DNA of 33,299 bases. It comes from an uncultured Oscillospiraceae bacterium (lineage in GTDB: Bacteria; Bacillota; Clostridia; Oscillospirales; Ruminococcaceae). Location: contig CASGDD010000186.1 of NCBI GenBank assembly GCA_949300115.1, positions 1 through 33,299 of the forward strand, written 5' to 3'. The translations under genes were made by a program, and so were the position numbers. The notes beneath the pieces are model-generated. The model did no database searches. It saw only the letters and a program-made list of their open reading frames with translations, and was not told the origin of the DNA. Of the stretch, positions 16,456 through 24,166 are shown in pieces (the first letter of the stretch is position 1; every line of letters begins with the position of its first letter).

Positions 16456-16698
16456 ATGCATACCTGTACCGGCACCTGCTCGTGCCATCCCAAACGGACC
16501 TTTCATCTGGTAGAAACGCCCGGGACGGACGGTCAGTCCGCCCGCTATGGACTGCTGATGGAGGAGGAGGGCCGTCTGACCCTGCTCCCCGACCTCACCG
16601 GCCGGCACGCCCGGGCACTCTGCCTGGTCGAACGGCTCACCTTCGACGATGTCAGCCGCTATCACCTGCGGGAGGTGGTGGAGGAACTGATGTTTTAA
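16456..16698 (+). CDS. Small protein with Cys/His-rich N-terminus, DUF6514-like
   Basis: 80 residues, ATG behind AAGGAGG. The N-terminus is M-H-T-C-T-G-T-C-S-C-H, three cysteines and two histidines in eleven residues, which could bind a metal or form disulfides. The rest looks like a compact alpha/beta domain: Y-G-L-L-M-E-E, then L-L-P-D-L-T-G, ending Y-H-L-R-E-V-V-E-E-L-M-F. Its shape resembles small clostridial proteins annotated DUF6514, but I do not recognise a function. Upstream, TTGCAT (16351) with CATGAT 17 bp on could be a weak sigma-A promoter, or G-C-A-T-C/CATGATA a sigma-G-like one. A longer frame through 15808 overlaps the ATPase gene antisense and is rejected. Confidence 0.7.
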   Translation: MHTCTGTCSCHPKRTFHLVETPGTDGQSARYGLLMEEEGRLTLLPDLTGRHARALCLVERLTFDDVSRYHLREVVEELMF

Positions 16699-16746
16699 CA
16701 ACGGGTCCGGATGGGCGATTGCCGCCGGAAAGACGCACAAAGCATG

Positions 16747-16805
16747 AAAAACCCCCTTCCTGGAACGGTTCAAAATCTGAACGTCCCTCGGAAGGGGGAT
16801 TTTTG
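16747..16805. terminator. Bidirectional terminator
   Basis: AAAAACCCCCTTCC at 16747-16760 pairs with GGAAGGGGGATTTTT ending at 16804. The apical loop has its own small GTTC/GAAC hairpin. It serves the small gene (plus) and the LysR gene (minus), which converge here. Confidence 0.9.
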
Positions 16806-16820
16806 TGGGGAGCAGGCTCG

Positions 16821-17741
16821 CTATGTTTCGGAAAAGGAGAACAACCGGAAGGTGCGGTCGAGGTTGTGCAGAAACTCCCGGAGTTGGGACTGAAAAAGGC
16901 CCAGCGCAAAGGTCTGGCGGGAGCTCTGATGCTTGGGAAAGGACATGTAGCAGATCTTTTCGGGGGGCGGATTCTCCAGGCAATGGACCTGCAGCGCATG
17001 ACGCCGCTGCAGGGTCCGGGCGATGGACTGGGGCACAATCGACCAGGTGCCCGGCTGCAGCAGCAGATACTCCAGCATGATGGGATTGTTGATGGTGACC
17101 GGCGGATGAAATCCCTTTCTGCTCCGGGTTTCCCGCCAGGCCAAATACTCCGGCGACCAGGTGTGGAAGATCTCGCCGGAGGGGTCCAGCCGGCCGATGG
17201 CAACCGGCTGCTTCTCCTCCGCAAGCCCGGTCTGGCTGTGGACCAGGCAGAAGGGTTCCTGAAAAATGGGGACGGTTGCCAGATTGGCGTAATGCCCCAG
17301 GTTGTTGCAGAATCCGACATTGAGCTTGCGGGCACTCAGCATATCGTAGATTTCCCAGCTGTGGTGGGTATAGATGGAGAGGCGCATGGTCGGATACGCC
17401 TCGCGCAGCTGGAGGTAGAAGGGCGGAAAGAGGTAGTTGTTGACGCTGTGGACACATCCGATGGAGAGCGACAGCGTTTCATCGCGCACATGGAGATCCA
17501 GCGCTTCCTGATAGAGGTCCTCCCACTGTATGGCCAGCGGGATCAGCTCCTCCCCCCAGGGGGTCAGCGTGATGTCCCGCTGGCCCTTGCCGCGCCGGAA
17601 GAGCGGCCGCCCGATCTCCTTTTCCAACGACGAGAGCCGGTGGCTGACGGTGGATTGGGAGAGGTAGAGCTGTTCGGCCGCCTTGCTGATATTTTTCGTC
17701 TTGACAAGCGCCAAAAAGGTGCGGATTTCCTCGCTGGTCAT
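16821..17741 (-). CDS. LysR-family transcriptional regulator
   Basis: 306 residues. The N-terminal winged helix-turn-helix (about 1-60: T-F-L-A-L-V-K-T-K-N-I-S-K-A-A-E-Q-L, then L-S-Q-S-T-V-S-H-R-L) is typical LysR. A periplasmic-binding-protein-like effector domain follows (about 88-300). The ATG at 17741 follows GAGGGG; a longer start at 17777 is possible but lacks a ribosome site. It diverges from the permease and D-amino-acid genes, the classic arrangement for a LysR activator of that operon. The effector is therefore likely an N-acyl-D-amino acid, a D-amino acid or a product (inference). A tetramer binding T-N11-A half-sites in the AT-rich gap is expected. Confidence 0.92.
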   Translation of the reverse strand: MTSEEIRTFLALVKTKNISKAAEQLYLSQSTVSHRLSSLEKEIGRPLFRRGKGQRDITLTPWGEELIPLAIQWEDLYQEALDLHVRDETLSLSIGCVHSVNNYLFPPFYLQLREAYPTMRLSIYTHHSWEIYDMLSARKLNVGFCNNLGHYANLATVPIFQEPFCLVHSQTGLAEEKQPVAIGRLDPSGEIFHTWSPEYLAWRETRSRKGFHPPVTINNPIMLEYLLLQPGTWSIVPQSIARTLQRRHALQVHCLENPPPEKICYMSFPKHQSSRQTFALGLFQSQLREFLHNLDRTFRLFSFSET

Positions 17742-17829
17742 AGGGTTTCCCCTCATCGTTCGATCATTTTTGCACAAATTACAGAAAATATTTTAGAGAT
17801 TTCATCGACAAGATATCGATATTTTTAAT

Positions 17830-17858
17830 ATTATATCGCATTATTATTCGTTTTACAA
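17830..17858 (-). promoter_or_regulatory. Sigma-A promoter of the lysR gene, sharing its -35 with the divergent promoter
   Basis: On the minus strand TTGTAA (17858-17853), 17-bp spacer, TATAAT (17835-17830). Expected start near 17823, leader about 80 nt. The -35 hexamer overlaps the plus-strand -35 (17852-17857) by five bases. Confidence 0.8.
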
Positions 17859-17880
17859 GCATATTAAAACATTTTATAAT
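17852..17880 (+). promoter_or_regulatory. Sigma-A promoter of the permease/D-aminoacylase operon
   Basis: TTTACA (17852-17857), 17-bp spacer, TATAAT (17875-17880). Expected start near 17887, giving a leader of about 84 nt that holds two inverted repeats (17890-17904 and 17913-17934). Confidence 0.83.
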
Positions 17881-17889
17881 AAAAGTGAC

Positions 17890-17934
17890 CGATGGCGCCC
17901 ATCGCAACCGCTGCAATATCTGCGCAGGTATTGC
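17890..17934 (+). repeat. Two inverted repeats in the leader of the permease operon
   Basis: CGATGG-CGC-CCATCG at 17890-17904 is a perfect 6-bp hairpin. At 17913-17934 lies a 22-base dyad, GCAATATCTGC followed by GCAGGTATTGC, palindromic with one mismatch. Neither is followed by a T-run, so they are not terminators. They lie downstream of the predicted start and could be an operator (roadblock repressor) or an RNA element. Confidence 0.75.
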
Positions 17935-17970
17935 AACACACATCGATTTTTCATTTGGGAGGGACGATTT

Positions 17971-19302
17971 ATGGAACTTGGCAGCTGGTCACTTATCAGC
18001 GCGCCCTCGCTGCTGGCGCTGATCCCGCTTCTGGTGATGATCGTACTGGCCATCCGCGGGAGAAGCACGGCCACCGCCTGCGCGGCCGGCATCATCGTAG
18101 CCGCGTTGATCATGGGGCAGGATCTCAAAATGATGGCGAACATCTTCGCAACCAGTATGGGTTCGTCCACCGTCTTCATCGGCATTATCATCATGCTGGG
18201 CGCCGGACTCGGGGTGCTGATGACCGAAGCCCGCATCACCCAGACGATGGTCTACTGGATTGTCAAGGGGATCGGGGTCAACACCCAGGCAAAGGGCAAG
18301 CTCGCTCTGATCCTCAGCTCGCTGACCGTCTGCGGCCTGCTTGGAACCAACGGCGGCGGCAACTCGGTGATTGCCCCCATCATCATCCCCATTCTCGCAC
18401 AGCTCGGCGTCACGCCCAGTGTCGCGGCGGTTCTCTTTAAGATCAGCGGCGAGATGGGCCTTTTCCTGGGCCCGCTGACCGGTGTCACGCTGATTACCTG
18501 CGAGGTCACCGGCCTGTCCTACGGGGAGTTTTTGCTCTTTGCCGCGCTTCCCTTTACCCTTGTCTTTCTCGGCGCGGCCTGGTTTGCCACCAAGCGCACC
18601 CAGCGGCGTACCGAAGGAACCGAGCAGTTTGTCATCAGCGACGATATGAAGGACATCAACACCATCCAGATCGCCCAGCGGGATAAGGTCAACACGATCA
18701 TCTTCCTGCTCGCCTTTGTCGGGTTGGTGGTCTACGGCGTTGTGACCAAACAGGGTACCAACTATGCCCTGATTGTCATGCTCATCCTCTCCATCCTCGT
18801 CGGTGTTCTCGGCAGAATGGCGCCGGATCTGATTACCAAAAATCTGGCGAAGGGCGTCGCTTCGCAGGCCAACATCCTGCTCGTCTTCATCACCATCGAC
18901 GTCCTGCTGACGATGGTCACCGCGGGCGGCGGCTTTGACGCGCTGGGCGACCTGCTGGGCCACCTTGCCGGCAACAACCCCACCGCAATCATGCTGATTG
19001 CCTGTCTGGTCGGCGGTTTTGGCATCGAGGCCGCGGCGGTGGCTGAGGTTCAGATTATCGCCGAGATGTTCTTGGGCTCGGCGGTGGCGGCGGGGCTGCC
19101 GATGACGATGTTTGCCGTTTCGATCATCGCAGCGACCCGGCTGACCGGCTCGGTCTACCCCACCAGCAACTTTGCCATCGCGATGGGCATCGGCCGTTCG
19201 GACAACACCAAAGAGGTGCTGCAGGCACTCTGGATTTCCTGCGGTGTGGTGTGCATCGCACTGGTCATCTGGTCCTTCCTGGGCGTTTGGATCTTGACAT
19301 AG
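17971..19302 (+). CDS. Ion-transporter-superfamily permease (NhaC/GntP-like)
   Basis: 443 residues, strongly hydrophobic with about eleven or twelve membrane helices. A re-entrant-type G-T-N-G-G-G-N-S-V-I-A-P motif is near 127-138, and a related second-half segment, R-L-T-G-S-V-Y-P-T-S-N-F, near 390. This two-repeat layout with Gly/Asn/Ser loops is that of the ion transporter superfamily (NhaC, GntP, C4-dicarboxylate and citrate carriers). A substrate cannot be read from sequence. As first gene before a D-aminoacylase and a D-serine/threonine enzyme, it probably imports an N-acyl-D-amino acid or D-amino acid with Na+ or H+ (inference). The ATG follows GGGAGGGA. Confidence 0.8.
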   Translation: MELGSWSLISAPSLLALIPLLVMIVLAIRGRSTATACAAGIIVAALIMGQDLKMMANIFATSMGSSTVFIGIIIMLGAGLGVLMTEARITQTMVYWIVKGIGVNTQAKGKLALILSSLTVCGLLGTNGGGNSVIAPIIIPILAQLGVTPSVAAVLFKISGEMGLFLGPLTGVTLITCEVTGLSYGEFLLFAALPFTLVFLGAAWFATKRTQRRTEGTEQFVISDDMKDINTIQIAQRDKVNTIIFLLAFVGLVVYGVVTKQGTNYALIVMLILSILVGVLGRMAPDLITKNLAKGVASQANILLVFITIDVLLTMVTAGGGFDALGDLLGHLAGNNPTAIMLIACLVGGFGIEAAAVAEVQIIAEMFLGSAVAAGLPMTMFAVSIIAATRLTGSVYPTSNFAIAMGIGRSDNTKEVLQALWISCGVVCIALVIWSFLGVWILT

Positions 19303-19327
19303 CGGCAAGGAGGCGTTACATTCGAAT

Positions 19328-20926
19328 ATGTACGATTATCTGATTCAGAACGGCATCCTTGTGGACGGTACGGGCGCAAAACCGGTGCCGGCCGATCTTG
19401 CCATCCAGGGAAGCCGCATTGCGGCAATTGCGGCCCCCGGTACCCTGCAGGCGCGGACGGTGGTGGACGCCCGTGGGAAGGTGGTCGCCCCCGGTTTTAT
19501 CGATATTCACTGTCACTCCGACCTGACCCGCCGCGTCGACAACCGGGCGGAAAACAAACTCTACCAGGGTGTCACGACCGAGATTGGCGGCAACTGCGGC
19601 CTTTCGGTTGTTCCGGCGCCGCAGGACGACCATGAACGGGAGATCATGCTGCAAAATACGCTGCAGTGCATCCCGGCGCCCTACGTCCCCGATACCATCG
19701 GCGTACACGATCTGGATGAGCTCGCCGCATTTGTCGACCGGACACCGGGGCCCACCCATCTGGGGATTCTGGTCGGCCACAACGCGCTGCGCGGGATGGT
19801 GGTCGGCTACGAAAAGCGGGATGCCACCGACCGCGAGATGGAGCGGATGAAGGCGCTGCTTGAGATGATGCTGCAGCAGGGCGCGTTCGGTCTTTCGCTG
19901 GGGCTGGTCTACGCACCCGGCATCTTCTGCAAAACCGAAGAACTCATCGAGCTTGCCGCGGTTGTCAGCCGGTACGGTGGGATGATGAGTGTCCACATGC
20001 GGGACGAGAGCGAGCATATCGACGAAGCGCTGTGCGAGGTCTTCCGCATTGCGGAGGAGAGCGGTGTCCACCTCCATATCTCCCATCTGAAGCTGATGGG
20101 CAAGCGGGTGTGGGGCCGGGCGGAGCAGGTGCTGGAGACGATCGAACGGGCAAGGGCACGCGGGATTCAGATCACCGCCGATCAGTATCCCTACGACGCC
20201 TCCAGTACCAGCCTCAACCGGACGGTTCCCAACTGGGCGCATGCCGGCGGCCTGTCCGAGATGGTGAAGCGCCTGCGGGATCCCAATCTGCTGCCGCAGA
20301 TCAAGGCCGAGATGGCGGAGGAAATCGAGCGGCGGGGCGGTCCCGACTGTATCCGCATCAGCGACTCGAAGGGGATTCTGCCCGAGATCGAAGACCGGAC
20401 GCTGGATGCCATCGGTGCCGCGTGGGGTCTCTCCCCCGTCGACGCGGCGGTCGACATTCTGCTCCGTTGTGACGGCAGCGCGGGCTGCATCTCCCATTCG
20501 ATCAGCCCGGAGGATCTGCGCACCATCATGCGGCAGCCGTGGATCTGTGTCGGCAGCGATGGCATGACCTACACCTACGAGGAGACGCTTTCCGGCAAGC
20601 CGCATCGCAGAAATTTCGGCGCCTTCCCCCACTTTCTGGAGATGGTGCGGCAGGAGCAGCTGATGCCGCTTGAGATCGCCATCTACAAGCTGACCGGCTG
20701 TCCGGCCAAGGCCCTCGGTCTTTCGGATATCGGCGTCTTGCGTCCCGGCAACCGGGCGGATATCACCGTTTTCGACTATGACCGCATTGCCGACCGTTCC
20801 ACCTACAGCCAGCCACAGCAGAAACCGGCCGGCATCGAACAGGTCTTTGTCAGCGGCAGACAGGCGCTGCGGGACGGCGTTTCCACCCAGGATTTCTGCG
20901 GTACCCTGATCAGACGAAAGTGTTAG
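19328..20926 (+). CDS. N-acyl-D-amino-acid deacylase (D-aminoacylase, amidohydrolase superfamily)
   Basis: 532 residues. The amidohydrolase metal motif is H-C-H-S-D (His61, His63, Asp65). The conserved G-G-N-C-G (Cys90) of D-aminoacylases is present. Later metal and active-site segments are S-V-H-M-R-D-E (~221), H-L-H-I-S-H-L-K (~245) and G-S-D-G-M near 410. The enzyme hydrolyses N-acyl-D-amino acids to a carboxylate and the free D-amino acid, in the cytoplasm. The only ATG in frame is at 19328, 14 bases after AAGGAGG, a long spacing. It lies 25 bases after the permease and 38 before the PLP enzyme, so one operon is likely. Dihydroorotase- or dipeptidase-like activity is less likely. Confidence 0.92.
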   Translation: MYDYLIQNGILVDGTGAKPVPADLAIQGSRIAAIAAPGTLQARTVVDARGKVVAPGFIDIHCHSDLTRRVDNRAENKLYQGVTTEIGGNCGLSVVPAPQDDHEREIMLQNTLQCIPAPYVPDTIGVHDLDELAAFVDRTPGPTHLGILVGHNALRGMVVGYEKRDATDREMERMKALLEMMLQQGAFGLSLGLVYAPGIFCKTEELIELAAVVSRYGGMMSVHMRDESEHIDEALCEVFRIAEESGVHLHISHLKLMGKRVWGRAEQVLETIERARARGIQITADQYPYDASSTSLNRTVPNWAHAGGLSEMVKRLRDPNLLPQIKAEMAEEIERRGGPDCIRISDSKGILPEIEDRTLDAIGAAWGLSPVDAAVDILLRCDGSAGCISHSISPEDLRTIMRQPWICVGSDGMTYTYEETLSGKPHRRNFGAFPHFLEMVRQEQLMPLEIAIYKLTGCPAKALGLSDIGVLRPGNRADITVFDYDRIADRSTYSQPQQKPAGIEQVFVSGRQALRDGVSTQDFCGTLIRRKC

Positions 20927-20964
20927 GCCCTTGACGATTTCCGATTTCACAGGAGGATCAAAAC

Positions 20965-22023
20965 ATGCTTGCAGCACAACTTGAAACGCCCGCTCTGATT
21001 GCCGATCTCGATGTTCTTGAAAAAAACATCGCGCTGGCGCAGACGATGCTTGCCGGAAGCCATACCGCGATGCGTCCCCACTACAAATCCCACAAATGTC
21101 CGGCGATTGCCCACATGCAGATCGCTGCGGGCGCCAAGGGCATCTCCTGTGCCAAACTCGGCGAAGCCGAAGATCTGATCGCCTCCGGCATCGAGGATGT
21201 GCTGATCGCCAACCAGATTACCGATCCGGCCAAGATAGCCCGGTTGGCCTATCTGGCCGCCTGCTGCCGGCTCAGCATCTGCGTGGACGACCGGGACAAC
21301 ATCCTCGCGCTGCAGAAGGCAGCCGCTCTCGCGGGGTCGACGCTGCACTGTCTGGTGGAGTATGAGATCGGGATGAAGCGGTGCGGGGTTGACCGGCCGG
21401 AAGAGGTCTACGAGCTGGTCCGGACGATCGAGGCCTGCCCGAATCTCACCTTCGAGGGCATTCAGGCCTACGCGGGCAACCTTTCGCATGAGGCCGATTA
21501 CGCGACACGGGACGCCGAGTCGCTCCGGGTGGAGGAACGGCTGACCGAGCTGGTACAATACCTCGCTTCCAAAGGGGTCACCGTCCGGGAGATCAGCGGC
21601 GCCAGCACCGGCACCATCCAGTTCCGCGGCAAGGATACCGTCTACACCGAGGTGCAGGCGGGCAGCTACATCTTTATGGATATGGCCTACCGGGAATTGG
21701 ACCTGCCGTTTGCCCATGCGCTCTTCGTGCTGACCTCGGTCATCCGCCGGAAGGAGGGTGCTGTGATCACCGACGCGGGGCGGAAATCGGTCAGCATGGA
21801 CCAGAAGATGCCCGAATTTATCGAATATCTCGGGCATCCTGTCAAACTCAGCGAGGAGCACTGCGCGGTTTATGAAGACCTTCCGGTGCAGGTGGGCGAC
21901 CGTCTGCATCTGATTCCCGGACATTGCTGTACCACCATCAACCTCTACGACTACCTCTATCTGGTGCGAAACGGCAGGGTTGTCGACCGGATTCCGATCG
22001 AAAGCCGCGGGAAAAGCCTATAA
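20965..22023 (+). CDS. D-threonine aldolase / D-serine dehydratase-like PLP enzyme
   Basis: 352 residues, fold type III (alanine-racemase N-terminal domain). The PLP lysine lies in R-P-H-Y-K-S-H-K (Lys41). The C-terminal metal site H-x-C, known from eukaryotic-type D-serine dehydratase, is present as P-G-H-C-C-T-T-I-N-L-Y-D near 313. Such enzymes cleave D-threonine (or other beta-hydroxy-D-amino acids) to glycine and an aldehyde, or dehydrate D-serine to pyruvate and ammonia; the two cannot be told apart by eye. AGGAGG precedes the ATG. Following the D-aminoacylase, it would consume the released D-amino acid. The operon ends at the terminator at 22042. Confidence 0.9.
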   Translation: MLAAQLETPALIADLDVLEKNIALAQTMLAGSHTAMRPHYKSHKCPAIAHMQIAAGAKGISCAKLGEAEDLIASGIEDVLIANQITDPAKIARLAYLAACCRLSICVDDRDNILALQKAAALAGSTLHCLVEYEIGMKRCGVDRPEEVYELVRTIEACPNLTFEGIQAYAGNLSHEADYATRDAESLRVEERLTELVQYLASKGVTVREISGASTGTIQFRGKDTVYTEVQAGSYIFMDMAYRELDLPFAHALFVLTSVIRRKEGAVITDAGRKSVSMDQKMPEFIEYLGHPVKLSEEHCAVYEDLPVQVGDRLHLIPGHCCTTINLYDYLYLVRNGRVVDRIPIESRGKSL

Positions 22024-22041
22024 TCCCCTCGGTCTGAGCTC

Positions 22042-22074
22042 AAGGCGCTGCACAGCTTTTGTGCGGCGCCTTTT
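22042..22074 (+). terminator. Terminator of the D-amino-acid operon
   Basis: AAGGCGCTGCACA pairs with TGTGCGGCGCCTT (one T-G pair) around GCTTT, followed by TTTTG. It lies about 20 bases after the stop codon. Confidence 0.9.
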
Positions 22075-22097
22075 GATTACAAAAGTGTCGCCGCCTC

Positions 22098-22125
22098 TTG
22101 CCTTTTACCCGCAATCCTCTATAAT
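22098..22125 (+). promoter_or_regulatory. Sigma-A promoter of the NAT-GDPD operon
   Basis: TTGCCT (22098-22103), 16-bp spacer, TATAAT (22120-22125), about 50 bases before the NAT start. Confidence 0.75.
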
Positions 22126-22176
22126 AGATCCATCCGTAGTCTGCCGGAAGACGCCGGCAAAAGGGGGAATCTCGCT

Positions 22177-23061
22177 ATGGCCTGGTCGAGAGACACCGAC
22201 TGGTCCGACTATTACCGGCTTCCCAGCGGGTTTGCCGAACGGTATCTCCAGCGCCTGGGCGTCGAGCGCAGGCCGGTTTCCCGGGCATTTCTGGATGCAC
22301 TCATCCGCGCCCACCTGCTTGCCATCCCGTTCGAGAACCTGGATACCACCGACCTGGGCCATCCGGTTCATCTGGAGCCCGAGCGCCTGATGGACAAACT
22401 GCTCCTCCGGCGGCGGGGCGGTTTCTGTTTTGAGCTCAACGGCGCCTTCCAGCTGCTGCTTGTGGCGCTGGGCTTCGACGCCTGGCTCTGCCCCTGCCGC
22501 CAGATGCGCCATCAGGAACCCTGCCCGGTGCCGGCAACCCACTGCGCCATCCTCGTCCACCTGGCGGGTGAGACGCTCTTCTGCGATGTCGGGTATGGCG
22601 GTCCGGTCCCGCGGGACAGTCTCCTTTTTCAGCCCGACCTTCCCCAGCAACGGGCGGAGGGGACCTTTCTCTTTCGGGCCAGCGGCATCGTCCCCACCGA
22701 TCCGCGTTCGCGGGCGGAGAATTCCGGCTGGTACACGCTGATCCGGCGGTCCGCCCGCAGTGGAAAGGAGCTTCCGCTGATGCAGCTGGCACCGATTGCC
22801 TGCTATCTCTGCGACTTTTACGGGCAGAGCCTGCTGCGTTCGGAGGGTCCTACCGCCTACAGCCTGCGCCATGTCACCCGGATGCTGCCGGACGGCTTTG
22901 TCGATCTGACGGGCCATGCGCTGGTGGTTGCCGCCGAGGGCCGGCAGCGGCGGGAGGTTGTTCCGGACACCGCCCTGAACGATTGTCTGCGGCATTGGTT
23001 TGGCATCGAACTCGATGCGGACGATGCGCAGAAACTGGCTGCGAAGGGGGTAGACGCATGA
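22177..23061 (+). CDS. Arylamine N-acetyltransferase (NAT)
   Basis: 294 residues. The cysteine-protease-like triad of NATs is visible as Cys84 (R-R-G-G-F-C-F-E-L-N), His122 (T-H-C-A-I-L-V) and Asp137 (F-C-D-V-G-Y-G-G). The early P-F-E-N-L motif is at 51-55. NATs transfer acetyl (or other acyl) groups from CoA to arylamines, hydrazines or aromatic amines, in the cytoplasm. The physiological substrate in anaerobes is unclear. The family's usual length is about 260-290, so the protein is complete. The start follows AAGGGGGAA, and its stop overlaps the GDPD start by ATGA. Confidence 0.95.
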   Translation: MAWSRDTDWSDYYRLPSGFAERYLQRLGVERRPVSRAFLDALIRAHLLAIPFENLDTTDLGHPVHLEPERLMDKLLLRRRGGFCFELNGAFQLLLVALGFDAWLCPCRQMRHQEPCPVPATHCAILVHLAGETLFCDVGYGGPVPRDSLLFQPDLPQQRAEGTFLFRASGIVPTDPRSRAENSGWYTLIRRSARSGKELPLMQLAPIACYLCDFYGQSLLRSEGPTAYSLRHVTRMLPDGFVDLTGHALVVAAEGRQRREVVPDTALNDCLRHWFGIELDADDAQKLAAKGVDA

Positions 23062-24065
23062 CGATGCTGCGCCGAATGTTGTTGATCGTGGGCATTCTGC
23101 TGCTGATCGTGCTGGTGGTTCTCTTTCTGCTGCTGCCGGCATTGGGCAGCTATCGCTCCGACCCCGCCCATCTGCGGGATTATCCAACCGACAACCCCCA
23201 TATCGTGTCTGAAACCGAGATTTCCAGCCACCGAAGCGGCGGGGGGATTGCGCCTGAGCAGACGCTGCGGGCGCTGCGCACCTGTGCGGAGAGCAGGGAT
23301 TTCGCGGTGGATACCTTCGAATTTGATCTGCACCTGACGCGGGACGGGGTGCTGGTTCTGCTGCATGACGAGACGCTCGACCGCGTTTCGGACAGTGCGG
23401 TGGTCTTCGGTGAACAGGATGTCCGGCCGGAGGAGAAGGACTATGCCGAGCTGCGTACCCTCAACATGGGCGCGCAGTTTGTGGCGGCGGACGGCTCGAT
23501 GCCCTATGCCGGTCTGCATGGCGAGGCGGTCCCGGAGGATCTGCGCATCCTCAGCCTGTCCGACGCCTTCGAGTATCTGGCAAACTGGGGGGAATACAAG
23601 TTTATCCTCGAGATCAAAAATGAGGGGGAGCTGGGCCGGCGCAGTGTCGACCGGCTGTGGGAGATTCTCGAGGCATATGGACTGGTTGATCGGGTGGTGG
23701 TGGGAACCTTTCATGCCGAGATCAGCGATTATCTCGACGAAGCCTATCCCCTGCTTGCGCGCAGCGCCTCGGTCGCGGAGGTCGCTGCCTTCTGGCTGGC
23801 GGCGCTGACCGACAGTGACAGCTATACCCCACCCTGCCGGGTGCTGCAGATCCCCTTTACCGAAGAGTACCTCCGCTGGGGCGTCAACCTCGGTACGACG
23901 ACGGTGGTCAACTATGCCCACCGGCACAACATGGCGGTGCAGTACTGGACCATCAACGATCCGGAGGAGATGGCCTATCTGGCGAGCATCGGCGCCGACT
24001 GCATTATGACCGACTATCCCGACCGGCTCTATGCGCTATTGCATCGGGCGGAGGAGTCCGCCTGA
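23058..24065 (+). CDS. Membrane-anchored glycerophosphodiester phosphodiesterase family protein
   Basis: 335 residues. One hydrophobic N-terminal helix (about 8-30) anchors the protein, with the catalytic domain outside the membrane. Active-site residues of the GDPD TIM barrel are present: His58-Arg59 in S-H-R-S-G-G-G-I-A-P-E-Q-T, Glu88 and Asp90 in F-E-F-D, His103 in L-L-H-D-E. The usual H-R-G is H-R-S here. A late L-E-I-K motif and M-T-D-Y-P near the end fit the family. It would hydrolyse glycerophosphodiesters to glycerol-3-phosphate and an alcohol, perhaps in lipid or teichoic-acid turnover. The ATG at 23058 overlaps the NAT stop by 4 bases, with GAAGGGGG as ribosome site. Confidence 0.88.
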   Translation: MTMLRRMLLIVGILLLIVLVVLFLLLPALGSYRSDPAHLRDYPTDNPHIVSETEISSHRSGGGIAPEQTLRALRTCAESRDFAVDTFEFDLHLTRDGVLVLLHDETLDRVSDSAVVFGEQDVRPEEKDYAELRTLNMGAQFVAADGSMPYAGLHGEAVPEDLRILSLSDAFEYLANWGEYKFILEIKNEGELGRRSVDRLWEILEAYGLVDRVVVGTFHAEISDYLDEAYPLLARSASVAEVAAFWLAALTDSDSYTPPCRVLQIPFTEEYLRWGVNLGTTTVVNYAHRHNMAVQYWTINDPEEMAYLASIGADCIMTDYPDRLYALLHRAEESA

Positions 24066-24103
24066 TCCGTTTGGCCCTGTCAAATTCACCCTATACACAC
24101 AAC

Positions 24104-24144
24104 AAGGGAACCGTCTGCGATGTCCGCAAACGGTTCCCTTTTGC
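24104..24144. terminator. Terminator between GDPD gene and hydrogenase operon
   Basis: AAGGGAACCGT (24104-24114) pairs with ACGGTTCCCTT (24130-24140); a TGCG/CGCA pairing extends the stem inwards. The plus strand continues CCTTTTGCTTTTG (good T-run); the minus strand tail is TTGTTGTGTG, less ideal. Both convergent operons probably end here. Confidence 0.88.
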
Positions 24145-24166
24145 TTTTGATTGTTATGCTATCCCA

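Noticed and set aside
17913-17934. The palindrome as a terminator
   Set aside because: No T-run follows and the permease gene with a good ribosome site lies directly downstream.
19316-20977. A 553-codon minus-strand open frame opposite the D-aminoacylase
   Set aside because: Same antisense GC-frame effect; the plus-strand gene has all metal motifs.
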